Positions 1-9,366 of a stretch of 64,000 nucleotides of DNA are shown one piece after another. Positions within the stretch are counted from its first letter, which is position 1; the number at the start of each line of letters is the position of its first letter. The translations under genes were made by a program, and so were the position numbers. The stretch spans positions 393,325-457,324 of the forward strand of contig NZ_BBJX01000005.1 of NCBI RefSeq assembly GCF_000739995.1. Direction: 5' to 3'. The notes below the pieces were generated by a model, which saw nothing but the letters and a program-made list of their open reading frames with translations, was not told the DNA's origin and searched no databases. This DNA comes from Comamonas granuli NBRC 101663 (GTDB lineage Bacteria; Pseudomonadota; Gammaproteobacteria; Burkholderiales; Burkholderiaceae_C).

Positions 1-1065
<1,065 letters not shown>

Positions 1066-1082
1066 TTTTCTGCGCAACGGGC

Positions 1083-1104
1083 AAAAGCCACTTCGGTGGC
1101 TTTT
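1083..1104 (+). terminator. Rho-independent terminator of ilvC
   Basis: Perfect 9-bp stem AAAAGCCAC / GTGGCTTTT closed by a TTCG tetraloop, beginning 17 bp after the ilvC stop. The T-rich descending arm makes it a good intrinsic terminator. Confidence 0.85.
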
Positions 1105-1146
1105 ACCATTTCTGGACGCGGCTACACTGCGCGTATTCCCGGATGC

Positions 1147-1185
1147 AATGCTGCTATGGTTGTGATAGCTGGCGGCGCTTGCAGG
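1147..1185. repeat. Degraded copy (A) of the Comamonadaceae-type palindromic intergenic repeat
   Basis: The string TGCTGCTATGGTTGTGATAG followed by CTGGCGGCGCTTGCAGGA matches the left half of the repeat seen better preserved at seven other places in this window (CTATTnnnnTGATAGCTnnnnGCGCTTGC...). The right arm (ATAAGCGCTnGAAGCT) is missing. It ends just before the pssA ribosome-binding site. Confidence 0.6.
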
Positions 1186-1207
1186 ACGGGCCTTGGAGAT
1201 TGATTTG

Positions 1208-2044
1208 ATGCGTGATGAGGAAGAGTCTCCCGTAGAGAGCGGCGTGGTCGTGCGCAAGCGGCGCAAGGGCATTTACGTCCTGCCCAACCTGTTCACGCTG
1301 GCGGCGCTGTTCGGCGGCTTCTATGCCATCGTCATGGCGGTGAACGGGCGCTTCGACCTGGCGGCCATTGGCGTGTTCTGTGCCATGGTGCTCGACAGCC
1401 TCGATGGCCGCGTGGCGCGCATGACCAATACCCAGAGCGCCTTTGGCGAGCAAATGGACTCGCTCTCCGACATGGTGTCCTTCGGTGCGGCGCCCGCGCT
1501 CATCGCCTATGTCTGGGCGCTCAAAGGTCTGGGGCGCCTGGGCTGGATTGCCGCTTTCGTCTATTGCGCCTGTGCTGCCCTGCGGCTGGCGCGCTTCAAC
1601 GTCAACACCGGGGTGGTGGACAAGCGCTACTTCCAGGGCTTGCCGTCGCCGGCGGCCGCGGCACTGGTGGCCGGTTTCATCTGGCTCATGACCGAACTGG
1701 GCGTGCAGCGCGGGCAGGACCACTGGATCATGACCTGGACCCAGGTGACCTGGACCATGTTCGGCTTCACCCTGTACGCGGGCCTGACCATGGTGACCAA
1801 TGTGCCGTTTTACAGCTTCAAGGACGTGCAACTGAAGAAAAGCGTGCCCTTTGTCGTCATCGTGCTCATTGCCCTGGGCATTGCCATCATCAACATCCAT
1901 GCGCCCACGGTGCTGTTTGGTGTGTTCGTGCTGTATGGCCTGAGCGGCTATGTGGTGTATGCGGTGCGCAAGTCGCGCGGACAGCCCACGAGCGTGATCA
2001 GCACCTCCACCGACGAGCCCGATGAGCGCGGCCTGCACAAATGA
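1208..2044 (+). CDS. pssA: CDP-diacylglycerol--serine O-phosphatidyltransferase
   Basis: Makes phosphatidylserine from CDP-diacylglycerol and serine, the committed step to phosphatidylethanolamine, in the inner membrane. The CDP-alcohol phosphatidyltransferase signature is complete: DSLDGRVAR, then eight residues to G, then D and D in GEQMDSLSD (about residues 60-85). Several hydrophobic segments flank it, giving the polytopic PssA-II type of protein (278 aa from this start). An in-frame TTG at 1193 overlaps the only good Shine-Dalgarno (GGAG 1195-1198), so the ATG at 1208, nine bases downstream, is the likelier start. The psd gene that sits next to pssA in many relatives is not here. Confidence 0.93.
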   Translation: MRDEEESPVESGVVVRKRRKGIYVLPNLFTLAALFGGFYAIVMAVNGRFDLAAIGVFCAMVLDSLDGRVARMTNTQSAFGEQMDSLSDMVSFGAAPALIAYVWALKGLGRLGWIAAFVYCACAALRLARFNVNTGVVDKRYFQGLPSPAAAALVAGFIWLMTELGVQRGQDHWIMTWTQVTWTMFGFTLYAGLTMVTNVPFYSFKDVQLKKSVPFVVIVLIALGIAIINIHAPTVLFGVFVLYGLSGYVVYAVRKSRGQPTSVISTSTDEPDERGLHK

Positions 2045-2052
2045 CACAAAAT

Positions 2053-2082
2053 CCGCAGCGCATGCTGCGGCGCACTATTTTT
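2053..2082 (+). terminator. Possible weak terminator after pssA
   Basis: Seven-bp perfect stem CCGCAGC / GCTGCGG with loop GCAT, starting 9 bp after the pssA stop. The T-run (TATTTTTG) begins only about 7 bases beyond the stem, so termination efficiency is doubtful. It could instead be a pause or processing hairpin ahead of the leu leader. Confidence 0.4.
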
Positions 2083-2099
2083 GTGCTACATTGAAAGCC

Positions 2100-2153
2100 A
2101 TGGAATCGCTGGCTCTGTCCCTACTGCTATCCCCCCCCGGGCGGAGACGGTAA
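2100..2153 (+). CDS. leuL: leuA operon leader peptide (leucine-rich, 17 aa)
   Basis: A 17-codon reading frame, MESLALSLLLSPPGRRR, starts 178 bp before leuA. Five of its first ten codons encode leucine, including two rare-type CTA codons (2121, 2127) in the cluster CTA-CTG-CTA. It is followed 24 bp later by a terminator hairpin lying before leuA. Position, codon bias and downstream hairpin are the arrangement of classical leucine attenuation: ribosome stalling at Leu codons under leucine starvation would let transcription enter leuA. The upstream RBS is weak (GAAAG). This is a structural inference; the peptide is too short for homology. Confidence 0.7.
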   Translation: MESLALSLLLSPPGRRR

Positions 2154-2176
2154 GGCGCGCGCGCACTTTTTCCAGC

Positions 2177-2208
2177 AAGGCCCGTATGCAATCGCAGCGG
2201 GCCTTTTT
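2177..2208 (+). promoter_or_regulatory. leuA attenuator (terminator hairpin)
   Basis: Stem AAGGCCCG (2177-2184) / CGGGCCTT (2198-2205), with an inner TGC/GCA pairing and a run of five T (2204-2208). It sits between the leucine leader peptide and leuA, so it would abort transcription before leuA unless an alternative fold forms. I did not resolve the competing antiterminator pairing by eye. Confidence 0.72.
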
Positions 2209-2277
2209 CGTTGAAGGCGCCAGAGAACAGCGGTTGCTGCGGGTATCCACCCCACCATCCGAACCAGGAGAAACCCC

Positions 2278-3816
2278 ATGGCTGACAAATTGATCATTTT
2301 CGACACCACCTTGCGCGATGGCGAGCAGTCGCCCGGCGCCTCGATGACGCGCGACGAAAAGCTGCGCATCGCCCGCCAGCTCGAGCGCCTGAAGGTCGAT
2401 GTGATCGAGGCCGGTTTCGCCGCCAGCTCCAACGGCGACTTCGAGGCCGTGCAGCTGATCGCCAATTCGATCAAGGACTCGACCATTTGCTCGCTCTCGC
2501 GCGCCAACGACCGCGACATCGCGCGCGCCGCCGAGGCGCTCAAGGGCGCCAACCGCGCGCGCATCCACACCTTCATTGCCACCAGCCCGCTGCACATGGA
2601 GAAAAAGCTGCGCATGACGCCCGAGCAGGTGCTGGAACAGGCCAAGCAGTCGGTGCGCTTCGCACGCAATCTGGTGGGTGATATCGAATTCAGCCCCGAG
2701 GACGGCTACCGCAGCGAGGTGGATTTCCTCTGCCGCGTGATCGAGGCGGTGATCGACGAGGGTGCCACCACCATCAACGTGCCCGACACCGTGGGCTACG
2801 CCGTGCCCGAGCTGTACGGCAACTTCATCAAGACCTTGCGCGAGCGCATTCCCAACAGCGACAAGGCCATCTGGTCCGTGCATTGCCACAACGACCTGGG
2901 CATGGCCGTGGCCAACTCGCTCGCGGGCGTGAAGATCGGCGGCGCGCGCCAGGTGGAGTGCACCATCAACGGCCTGGGCGAGCGTGCGGGCAATTGCTCG
3001 CTTGAAGAGGTGGTCATGGCCGTCAAGACGCGCCGGGACTACTTCGGCCTGGACGTGGGCATCGACACCCAGCACATCGTGGCGGCCAGCCGCATGGTGA
3101 GCCAGACCACGGGCTTCGTCGTGCAGCCGAACAAGGCCGTGGTGGGGGCCAATGCCTTCGCCCACGCCAGCGGCATCCACCAGGACGGCGTGCTCAAGGC
3201 GCGCGACACCTACGAGATCATGCGCGCCGAGGACGTGGGCTGGACGGCCAACAAGATCGTGCTGGGCAAGCTCAGCGGCCGCAATGCCTTCAAGCAGCGC
3301 CTGCAGGAGCTGGGCGTGCAGCTCGACAGCGAGACCGAGATCAATGCGGCGTTTGCGCGCTTCAAGGAACTGGCAGACCGCAAGAGCGAGATCTTCGACG
3401 AAGACATCCTGGCCCTGGTGAGCGAGGACACGGTGAGCAGCGATGCCGACCAGTACGGCTTCGTCTCGCTGGCCCAGCACAGCGAGACGGGCGAGCGCCC
3501 GCATGCGCGCATCGTGTTCACGGACAGCGGCAAGGAAGTCGTGGCCGAGGCCGATGGCAACGGCCCCGTGGATGCCTCGCTCAAGGCCATCGAATCGCAT
3601 GTGCAAAGCGGCGCCGAGATGGTGCTGTACTCGGTCAACGCCATCAGCGGCTCGACGGAAAGCCAGGGCGAGGTGACCGTGCGACTGCAAAACAGCGGCC
3701 GGGTGGTCAATGGCGTCGGAGCGGACCCGGACATCATTGTCGCCTCTGCCAAGGCCTATCTGCATGCGCTGAACAAGCTGCAGAGCAAGGCCGACCGCGT
3801 GGCGGCCCAGGGCTGA
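2278..3816 (+). CDS. leuA: 2-isopropylmalate synthase
   Basis: First committed enzyme of leucine synthesis: condenses acetyl-CoA with 2-oxoisovalerate. The 512-residue length is that of the long bacterial form with a C-terminal leucine-binding allosteric domain. The TIM-barrel signatures are present: [11 protein letters not shown] (about residues 10-20) and [16 protein letters not shown] with the metal-binding HxH (about residues 200-215). The C-terminal domain contains the LeuA_dimer-type segment with [10 protein letters not shown]. The RBS AGGAGA precedes the ATG. Expression appears controlled by the attenuator upstream and ended by the long hairpin at 3875-3912. Confidence 0.97.
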   Translation: MADKLIIFDTTLRDGEQSPGASMTRDEKLRIARQLERLKVDVIEAGFAASSNGDFEAVQLIANSIKDSTICSLSRANDRDIARAAEALKGANRARIHTFIATSPLHMEKKLRMTPEQVLEQAKQSVRFARNLVGDIEFSPEDGYRSEVDFLCRVIEAVIDEGATTINVPDTVGYAVPELYGNFIKTLRERIPNSDKAIWSVHCHNDLGMAVANSLAGVKIGGARQVECTINGLGERAGNCSLEEVVMAVKTRRDYFGLDVGIDTQHIVAASRMVSQTTGFVVQPNKAVVGANAFAHASGIHQDGVLKARDTYEIMRAEDVGWTANKIVLGKLSGRNAFKQRLQELGVQLDSETEINAAFARFKELADRKSEIFDEDILALVSEDTVSSDADQYGFVSLAQHSETGERPHARIVFTDSGKEVVAEADGNGPVDASLKAIESHVQSGAEMVLYSVNAISGSTESQGEVTVRLQNSGRVVNGVGADPDIIVASAKAYLHALNKLQSKADRVAAQG

Positions 3817-3874
3817 CTGCGTGGCGTCGCTCCGTGTGCCTGCGGCCCCCTCTGCTATTTCACAGAGTGGATTC

Positions 3875-3912
3875 AAATGATCTCGCAAGATATTGATCTT
3901 GCGGGATCATTT
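3875..3912. terminator. Strong hairpin terminator after leuA
   Basis: A 17-bp stem (3875-3891 with 3896-3912, one G/T mismatch) closes on a four-base ATTG loop. Because the arms are A-rich on the left and T-rich on the right, it can act as a terminator in either direction. It lies 58 bp after leuA and before the next gene's start. Confidence 0.8.
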
Positions 3913-3978
3913 TGTTGACATTACACTGCGTCACATTTCTTGGCAGCCGGGAGTAGCATCTTGTACCGTTTTTCATCC

Positions 3979-5046
3979 ATGGCTTCTTTGCAGCGCTGGT
4001 CCCGGGGTTTGTCGGTTCTTCTGGTCGGTCTGGCACTTGCCTGCGGCACGGCACACGCTGCCCAGCGTACCGCGGCTCCGGTCAAGAAACACAAGGTGCA
4101 AGCCAAGCGCACGCCTGCCAAGGCCACCTCGGCCCATGCGGCCCGTCCGGCCAAGGCGGTGCGCACTGCGGCGGCGGCAAGCGCCAGGCAGGCGCGGCCT
4201 GCCGATCGCCGCGCCTCGTTTGGTGAATTGGCCGGCCTGCACCAGCGAAACGATCCGCTGGATCTCAAGTCCAGCGTGGCCCTGGTCGTCGATCAGGACA
4301 CCCACGAGGTGCTGTTCAGCAAGAATGACCAGGCCGTTCTGCCCATCGCTTCCCTGACCAAGCTGATGACCGGGCTGATCATCAGCCAGGCGCATCTGGA
4401 CATGAACGAGCCCATCACCATCACCGAAGAAGACATCGATACCGAGAAGGGCAGCCGCTCCCGGCTGGCGGTGGGCACGACGCTCACGCGCGGCGAAATG
4501 CTGCACCTGGCGCTCATGTCGAGCGAAAACCGTGCGGCCCACGCGCTGGGACGGACCTATCCCGGCGGGCTGCGGGTGTTCGTCGAGCAGATGAACCTCA
4601 AGGCCAAGCTGCTCGGCATGACGGACACGCGCTACGTGGAGCCGACCGGGCTGTCGAGCAAGAACCAGTCGAGCGCGCGTGACCTGGCCGTGCTGGTGAA
4701 TGTGGCGCATACCGATCCGCTGCTGCGCGACTATTCCACGTCGCCCGGCTATGAGGTGGCCCTGGGCCCGAGGACGCTGCAGTACCGCAACACCAATGCC
4801 CTGGTGAAAAACCCCGCATGGGAGATTGGCCTGCAGAAGACCGGCTACATCGCCGAAGCCGGCCGCTGCCTGGTGATGCAGACCAAGATTGCGGGTCGCA
4901 AGCTCATCATGGTGTTTCTCGACTCGGCCGGCAAACTCAGCCGGATCGGTGACGCCGAGCGCGTGCGCCGCTGGGTGGAATCGTCCACCTCCCTGCAGCC
5001 CGCAGCGGCTGCCCCTGCGCCGGCCGGTCTGGGCCGCAGCGGCTGA
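3979..5046 (+). CDS. pbpG: D-alanyl-D-alanine endopeptidase / carboxypeptidase (peptidase S11, PBP7-like)
   Basis: Low-molecular-weight penicillin-binding protein that trims or cleaves peptidoglycan cross-links in the periplasm. It begins with a signal peptide (basic start, hydrophobic LSVLLVGLALACG, AHA cleavage site near residue 27), followed by a basic Ala/Lys/Arg-rich linker to about residue 80. All three active-site motifs of serine DD-peptidases are present: SLTK, SEN (in SSENRAAHALG) and KTG (LQKTGYIAEAG). The length (355 aa) and the sequence HALGRTYPGG fit PbpG-type endopeptidases rather than the longer PBP5 type. I chose the ATG at 3979 over an upstream in-frame TTG (3940) because it starts directly with the signal peptide. 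Confidence 0.88.
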   Translation: MASLQRWSRGLSVLLVGLALACGTAHAAQRTAAPVKKHKVQAKRTPAKATSAHAARPAKAVRTAAAASARQARPADRRASFGELAGLHQRNDPLDLKSSVALVVDQDTHEVLFSKNDQAVLPIASLTKLMTGLIISQAHLDMNEPITITEEDIDTEKGSRSRLAVGTTLTRGEMLHLALMSSENRAAHALGRTYPGGLRVFVEQMNLKAKLLGMTDTRYVEPTGLSSKNQSSARDLAVLVNVAHTDPLLRDYSTSPGYEVALGPRTLQYRNTNALVKNPAWEIGLQKTGYIAEAGRCLVMQTKIAGRKLIMVFLDSAGKLSRIGDAERVRRWVESSTSLQPAAAAPAPAGLGRSG

Positions 5047-5083
5047 GGGGCGTAAAAGCAAGAGAGCGCGGTGCAGGCCGCGC

Positions 5084-5905
5084 TCAGCGCACCGGCAGCG
5101 AGAACGCTGCCTGCGGTGTGCCGTAAGCAGCCCCCTTGAACCCCAGGGCGGCTGAAATCTCATGTGCCGTGGCCTGAAGCTTGGCGAGCCAGCTTTCGTC
5201 GAGCCGGTCCGCCGGGGCGGAAATCGACAGGCCTGCAACCAGCCGGCCCTGGTCGTCATAGATCCCGGCAGCCATGCAGCGCACGCCCAGCTCGAGTTCC
5301 TCGTTGTCGCGCGCCACGCCCGTCTGCCGCGCCTTGGCAAGCTCGCGCTCGAGCGCCTGCAGCTGGGTGATGCTGTTGCGCGTCTGCCCGGGCAGGCCGG
5401 TGCGCAGCGCATAGGCACGCACGCGCTGGGCATCATCGGCCGCAAGAAACAGCTTGCCGGTGGACGTGAGGTGCAGGGGCGCGCGCCCACCGATGGCGCG
5501 TACCACCTGCATGCCCGAACGCTCGCTGTAGGCGCGCTCGACGTAGATGATCTCGTCGCCCTGGCGCATGCTCAGGTTCACAGGTTGCTGTGTCAGCCGG
5601 TGCAATTCGCGCATGGGCAGCAAGGCAGCGTCACGCAAGCTCAACCGGCCCTTGACCAGGTTGCCCAATTCCAGCAGGCGCATGCCCAGGCGGTACGAAC
5701 CCGGCTCCGGGCGGTCCACGAAGCGCCCGATGGTCAGGTCGTTGAGAATGCGGTGGGCCGTTGAGGGGTGCAGGCCGGTTCGTTCGCTGATTTCCTTGAG
5801 CGAGATAGCCTCTTCGCGTGAGGCCAGAACATCCATGAGAGTGAACATCCGCTCCAGCACCTGCACGCTGGGTTTGGATGGAAGGTCTGGATCGGTTCTT
5901 TTCAT
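5084..5905 (-). CDS. IclR-family transcriptional regulator
   Basis: 273-residue regulator. Residues 1-80 form the IclR winged helix-turn-helix ([35 protein letters not shown]), and the rest is the IclR effector-binding domain ([13 protein letters not shown], then [29 protein letters not shown]). The start codon overlaps the stop of bpt as ATGA, so the gene is translationally coupled to the aat-bpt operon. That is an unusual place for an IclR protein, which normally neighbours catabolic genes. Its ligand and targets cannot be told from the sequence. Confidence 0.9.
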   Translation of the reverse strand: MKRTDPDLPSKPSVQVLERMFTLMDVLASREEAISLKEISERTGLHPSTAHRILNDLTIGRFVDRPEPGSYRLGMRLLELGNLVKGRLSLRDAALLPMRELHRLTQQPVNLSMRQGDEIIYVERAYSERSGMQVVRAIGGRAPLHLTSTGKLFLAADDAQRVRAYALRTGLPGQTRNSITQLQALERELAKARQTGVARDNEELELGVRCMAAGIYDDQGRLVAGLSISAPADRLDESWLAKLQATAHEISAALGFKGAAYGTPQAAFSLPVR

Positions 5906-6708
5906 GAAATGCGGCCGGGTGGAGTAGCACCGATTTTATGGGCCTGCGCGTCCCCGCTACTGTCTGGGGTCGCAGCCTGGCGCGACCATGCGCCCTGCAG
6001 CAGGATTTCATGCGGCACGAAGCGTGCCTTGTAGTCCATTTTGGGGCTTTCCTTGATCCAGTAGCCCAGGTACACGTAGGGCAGGCCCAGCATGCGTGCC
6101 TGCTCGATCTGCCAGAGGATGTTGAACGTGCCGAAACTCGCGTGCTCCTCGGGCTCGTAGAACGTATACACGGCCGACAGCCCGTCCTCGAGCAGATCGA
6201 GAATGGAAACCATGCGCAGCTTGCCGGGCATGGCGTCCGTGGCCGGCTCGCGAAACTCCACCAGGCGCGACTGGATGCGGCTTTGCAGCAGGAACTGGGA
6301 ATATTGATCGACGCTGTCGTGGTCCATGCCCCCGCCGGGGTGCCGGCCGCTCTGGTAGCGCAGGTAGAGCTGGTAGTGCTCGGGGTCGAAGCAGGGCGCC
6401 ATGACCCTGGCCTGCAGCGAGGCATGCCGGCGCCAGGCGCGGCGTTGGCTGCGGTTGGGCTGGAATTCCCCGGTCACGACGCGCAGGGCGATGCAGGCCT
6501 GGCAGCCATCGCAGTACGGACGGTAGGTGAACATGCCGCTGCGCCGAAAGCCCTGCGTGACCAGCCGGGAGTAGGTCTCGTGGTTCACCAGGTGGCTGGG
6601 CGTGGCCACCTGGGAGCGCGCCACCTGGCCCGGCAGGTAGCTGCACGGATAGGGAGCCGTGGCGTAGAACTGCAGTGTCTGGAATGGGTAGTCGTTGAGC
6701 TGTGTCAT
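5902..6708 (-). CDS. bpt: Aspartate/glutamate leucyl-transferase (N-degron pathway, Bpt)
   Basis: Transfers leucine from Leu-tRNA to proteins with N-terminal Asp or Glu, creating a primary N-degron for ClpS/ClpAP. The protein has the ATE family N-terminal cysteine cluster ([13 protein letters not shown]) and the C-terminal segment [20 protein letters not shown]. The true start is the ATG at 6708 (268 aa, normal for Bpt), which overlaps the aat stop as ATGA. Upstream in-frame sequence belongs to the antisense of nothing known and overlaps aat. The gene lies between aat and iclR, both by 4-bp overlaps, so the three are one transcription unit. Confidence 0.94.
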   Translation of the reverse strand: MTQLNDYPFQTLQFYATAPYPCSYLPGQVARSQVATPSHLVNHETYSRLVTQGFRRSGMFTYRPYCDGCQACIALRVVTGEFQPNRSQRRAWRRHASLQARVMAPCFDPEHYQLYLRYQSGRHPGGGMDHDSVDQYSQFLLQSRIQSRLVEFREPATDAMPGKLRMVSILDLLEDGLSAVYTFYEPEEHASFGTFNILWQIEQARMLGLPYVYLGYWIKESPKMDYKARFVPHEILLQGAWSRQAATPDSSGDAQAHKIGATPPGRIS

Positions 6709-7487
6709 GCCTGCGCGTTCGGGCCGGCCAGAAGCGTGTCCCAGTATAGGGGGTCGAACGACCATTCCAGCGCCGGTTCTGCCCGTGCGTGCGCCAGGCG
6801 CGTGAGAAAGGCTTCGCGGTCGATCTCGCGCGCGCCCAGGAAGGCCAGGTGCGCGGTGTTCTGCTGGCAATCGATCCAGGCCGCGCCCTGGGCCCGGCAC
6901 AGTGCGACCAGGGCGGCCAGCGCGATTTTGGAGGCATCGCTGCGGTGCGCGAACATGGACTCGCCGAACACTGCCTTGCCTATGGCCACGCAGTAGAGCC
7001 CACCGGCCAGTTGCCCATCGATCCAGGTCTCCACACTATGGGCATGGCCCGCAGCGTGCAGTGCGGTGTAGGCCTCGATCATTTCCGGGACGATCCAGGT
7101 GCCTGTCTGGCCAGTGCGTGGCTTGCTGGCACAGGCTGCCATCACGGTGCGAAAGCCATGGTCGATGCGGATCTCGCAGCGGGCGCTCTGGCGCATGCGG
7201 GCGATGCTCTTGCGCAGCGAGCGGTGCAGGCGGAAATGGTCTACATCGAGCACCATGCGCGGATGCGGGGACCACCAAAGCACCGGCTGGTGGGGACTGA
7301 ACCAGGGAAAGACACCTTTGCCATACGCCTCCAGGAGGCGCGCTACCCCGAGGTCGGTGCCTGCGGCCAGCAAACCCGGTGCTGGCGAGTCCGCACCCCA
7401 GGCGCCGTGCACATCCGGCAGGGGATCTGTGGGCAGCAGCCAGGGCAGGGGAAGGTGCATGGAGTGCAAGGGGTGGACCGCGATCAT
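6705..7487 (-). CDS. aat: Leucyl/phenylalanyl-tRNA--protein transferase
   Basis: Adds Leu or Phe to the N-terminus of proteins starting with Arg or Lys, marking them for ClpS/ClpAP degradation. Family landmarks: [29 protein letters not shown] near the N-terminus, the conserved HSVETW ([33 protein letters not shown]) and [25 protein letters not shown]. The start is uncertain: GTG 7520, ATG 7487 and ATG 7460 are in frame and none has a convincing RBS. Lengths of 250-260 aa are closest to the family. First gene of aat-bpt-iclR. Confidence 0.93.
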   Translation of the reverse strand: MIAVHPLHSMHLPLPWLLPTDPLPDVHGAWGADSPAPGLLAAGTDLGVARLLEAYGKGVFPWFSPHQPVLWWSPHPRMVLDVDHFRLHRSLRKSIARMRQSARCEIRIDHGFRTVMAACASKPRTGQTGTWIVPEMIEAYTALHAAGHAHSVETWIDGQLAGGLYCVAIGKAVFGESMFAHRSDASKIALAALVALCRAQGAAWIDCQQNTAHLAFLGAREIDREAFLTRLAHARAEPALEWSFDPLYWDTLLAGPNAQA

Positions 7488-7534
7488 GCGGATGGTAGCG
7501 TGAACGCGGCCAGCCACCACGCCCGCCCAAGGCA

Positions 7535-7570
7535 GAAAAAAACCACCCAGGAATTGCTTCTCTGGGTGGT
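7535..7570 (-). terminator. Terminator of the tRNA-Asn pair
   Basis: Read on the minus strand: 9-bp stem ACCACCCAG / CTGGGTGGT followed by a run of seven T, immediately after the second tRNA. Confidence 0.88.
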
Positions 7571-7577
7571 GTGCATC

Positions 7578-7653
7578 TGGCTCCCCGACCTGGGCTCGAA
7601 CCAGGGACCTACGGATTAACAGTCCGGCGCTCTACCGACTGAGCTATCGGGGA
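7578..7653 (-). tRNA. tRNA-Asn (anticodon GTT), copy 1
   Basis: A 76-nt cloverleaf with encoded CCA. Acceptor stem is TCCCCGA / TCGGGGA, the anticodon loop is CTGTTAA with anticodon GTT, and the T arm contains GGTTCGAGCC. Nearly identical to the copy 15 bp upstream. Confidence 0.97.
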
Positions 7654-7668
7654 ATGATGATCGGTATG

Positions 7669-7744
7669 TGGCTCCTCGACCTGGGCTCGAACCAGGGACC
7701 TACGGATTAACAGTCCGGCGCTCTACCGACTGAGCTATCGAGGA
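7669..7744 (-). tRNA. tRNA-Asn (anticodon GTT), copy 2
   Basis: Same tRNA as the neighbour, with encoded CCA. The acceptor stem is TCCTCGA / TCGAGGA, differing from the other copy at one pair by a compensated change, so both copies should fold and function. Confidence 0.97.
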
Positions 7745-7804
7745 ACAAGCCTTGCATTATATACAGAAAAACATGCCCGAAAGAAGATCGAGAGGCTTTT
7801 TGCA

Positions 7805-8245
7805 TCAGCCGGGTTCTGGCCGCAGCCACAGCCACAGGAGCGTGCATCCCATGAAGCTCGACGCCATGACGGCAACCCAGAGCTTGTCGCTGGTCCAGAA
7901 GAGAATGGCCGCGCACAGCGCCATGAGAACTGTGGCGTTCCATTTGGAGCGCCGGCTCACGCGGCCGCCATCGGCCCAGTCGCGCAGCATGGCGCCAAAC
8001 AGCGGGTGGTACCAAAGCCATTCGTGCAGGCGTGGCGAACTGCGTGCCGCTGCCCATGCGGCCATGAGAATGAACACGGTGGTCGGCAGGCCGGGCACGA
8101 ACACGCCCACGACTCCCAGGCCCAGGCACAGAACGGCAAACGCCAGCAGCGCCCAGCGCAGGGGCCTGGGCAGGTGCTTTTGCGCAGGGGGTGGCGGTAC
8201 CACGGGCGCCTGGCCGGGGGGAGGGGGAATCGGGGAGGTGTCCAT
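7805..8245 (-). CDS. DUF454 (YbaN-like) inner-membrane protein
   Basis: 146-residue membrane protein with the DUF454 core: a first hydrophobic hairpin [32 protein letters not shown] (residues about 31-66), the motif [21 protein letters not shown], and two further transmembrane segments at the C-terminus. The N-terminus is proline-rich ([16 protein letters not shown]). The reading frame continues upstream, but the ATG at 8245 starts directly before the proline-rich segment and leaves the family's usual length. Function of the family is unknown. Confidence 0.82.
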   Translation of the reverse strand: MDTSPIPPPPGQAPVVPPPPAQKHLPRPLRWALLAFAVLCLGLGVVGVFVPGLPTTVFILMAAWAAARSSPRLHEWLWYHPLFGAMLRDWADGGRVSRRSKWNATVLMALCAAILFWTSDKLWVAVMASSFMGCTLLWLWLRPEPG

Positions 8246-8409
8246 GGTGCGACCGGCGGACTGTGCTCGTGCGCCATTGTGCCTGGGCTGGTGCGCTGGC
8301 GGGCGGCATTCACCTGACGCAGGGGCGGTTATGCTTGGCGCTGGGGTGCCCGCCATGGATACACGGATCCTGGTGCCGGCATGGCCGATGTACTTCTCAT
8401 TCAGACCCC

Positions 8410-8949
8410 ATGGCGATCCATACCATCTTGAAAATGGGCGAGGCTCGGCTGCTGCGCGTGGCTCGCCAGGTGCTCGAATTCGATACGCCGGCGTTGCACC
8501 AGCTCGTGCAGGATATGCACGACACCATGCGGCATGCACGCGGCGCGGGGCTGGCGGCGCCGCAGATCGGCGTCGATCTGCAGCTCGTGGTGTTCGGTTC
8601 CTCCGAGCCCAATCCGCGCTACCCCCAGCGTCCCCTGGTTCCACCCACGGTGCTGGTGAACCCGGTCATCACCCCTCTGGGAAGCGAGACCGAGATGGAC
8701 TGGGAGGGCTGCCTGTCGGTCCCGGGCCTGCGTGGCATGGTGCCGCGCTGGCGGCGCATCCGCTACACAGGCCAGGATCCCTATGGCCGGGTGATAGAAC
8801 GCGAGGTGGAGGGCTTCCATGCACGCGTGGTGCAGCACGAATGCGATCACCTCGCGGGCATTCTTTATCCCATGCGCATGCAGGACTTTACCCAGTTCGG
8901 CTACACCGAGGTGCTGTTCCCGGATATGGCAGCGGATCCGGACGACTGA
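8410..8949 (+). CDS. def: Peptide deformylase
   Basis: Removes the formyl group from nascent N-terminal formyl-methionine; metal-dependent. All three motifs are intact: [18 protein letters not shown] (Cys metal ligand) and [10 protein letters not shown] (HExDH). At 179 aa it is the normal bacterial length. The ATG at 8410 is chosen because [15 protein letters not shown] is the family's N-terminus; the frame extends further upstream without homology. No fmt is adjacent, so this may be a second deformylase copy in the genome. It converges on and overlaps the DUF779 gene by 49 bp. Confidence 0.94.
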   Translation: MAIHTILKMGEARLLRVARQVLEFDTPALHQLVQDMHDTMRHARGAGLAAPQIGVDLQLVVFGSSEPNPRYPQRPLVPPTVLVNPVITPLGSETEMDWEGCLSVPGLRGMVPRWRRIRYTGQDPYGRVIEREVEGFHARVVQHECDHLAGILYPMRMQDFTQFGYTEVLFPDMAADPDD

Positions 8950-9305
8950 GCCTGCAACTGGCGCCACTCGTCGGCGCTGTAGGCGCGTGATCCGGTCACG
9001 AAGCACAGGCCTTGCGGTCCTTCCAGGGAAAAGCCGGCTGCGTTGCCCGGCGTCACGCCGATGACCAACTGGCGCTGCTGCAGGTGCACGTACTGCGCCT
9101 CGTTGACGTAGAAGGGGCAGCCGCCGATCTGTCCAATGCACAGGTCATAGCGCCCTGGCACCAGCTCGCCCGCGAGGTAGCACATGGGGCTGCTGCCGTC
9201 GCAGCAGCCATGCGACAGGTAAAACATCAGCGCCGTCCCATGCCGGGCCTTGAGCTGCTCGATCAAGGCCAGGGCCTCGGCGGTTGCGATCACGCGTTCA
9301 ACCAT
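8901..9305 (-). CDS. DUF779 protein, companion of aldehyde dehydrogenase
   Basis: 134-residue protein of the DUF779 family, recognisable by [20 protein letters not shown] and [20 protein letters not shown]. Four cysteines near the N-terminal third suggest metal or redox chemistry, but no activity is established. Members sit next to ExaC/AcoD-type aldehyde dehydrogenases, as here, 61 bp downstream of that gene on the same strand, so it is probably co-transcribed from the sigma-54-type promoter at 10964-10979. Its 3' end overlaps def in the opposite direction. Confidence 0.85.
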   Translation of the reverse strand: MVERVIATAEALALIEQLKARHGTALMFYLSHGCCDGSSPMCYLAGELVPGRYDLCIGQIGGCPFYVNEAQYVHLQQRQLVIGVTPGNAAGFSLEGPQGLCFVTGSRAYSADEWRQLQAQSSGSAAISGNSTSV

Positions 9306-9366
9306 GCGTGCTGCTTCGGAATGTGCCGGGATGGCGATTCGCCGCCCCGGCCTGCCGCACCGTGGA

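Noticed and set aside
1193..1207. TTG start for pssA
   Set aside because: It overlaps the ribosome-binding site that serves the ATG at 1208.
3915..3920. TTGACA as a -35 promoter element for the PBP gene
   Set aside because: No acceptable -10 box at 16-18 bp, and the sequence is part of the flank of the leuA terminator hairpin.
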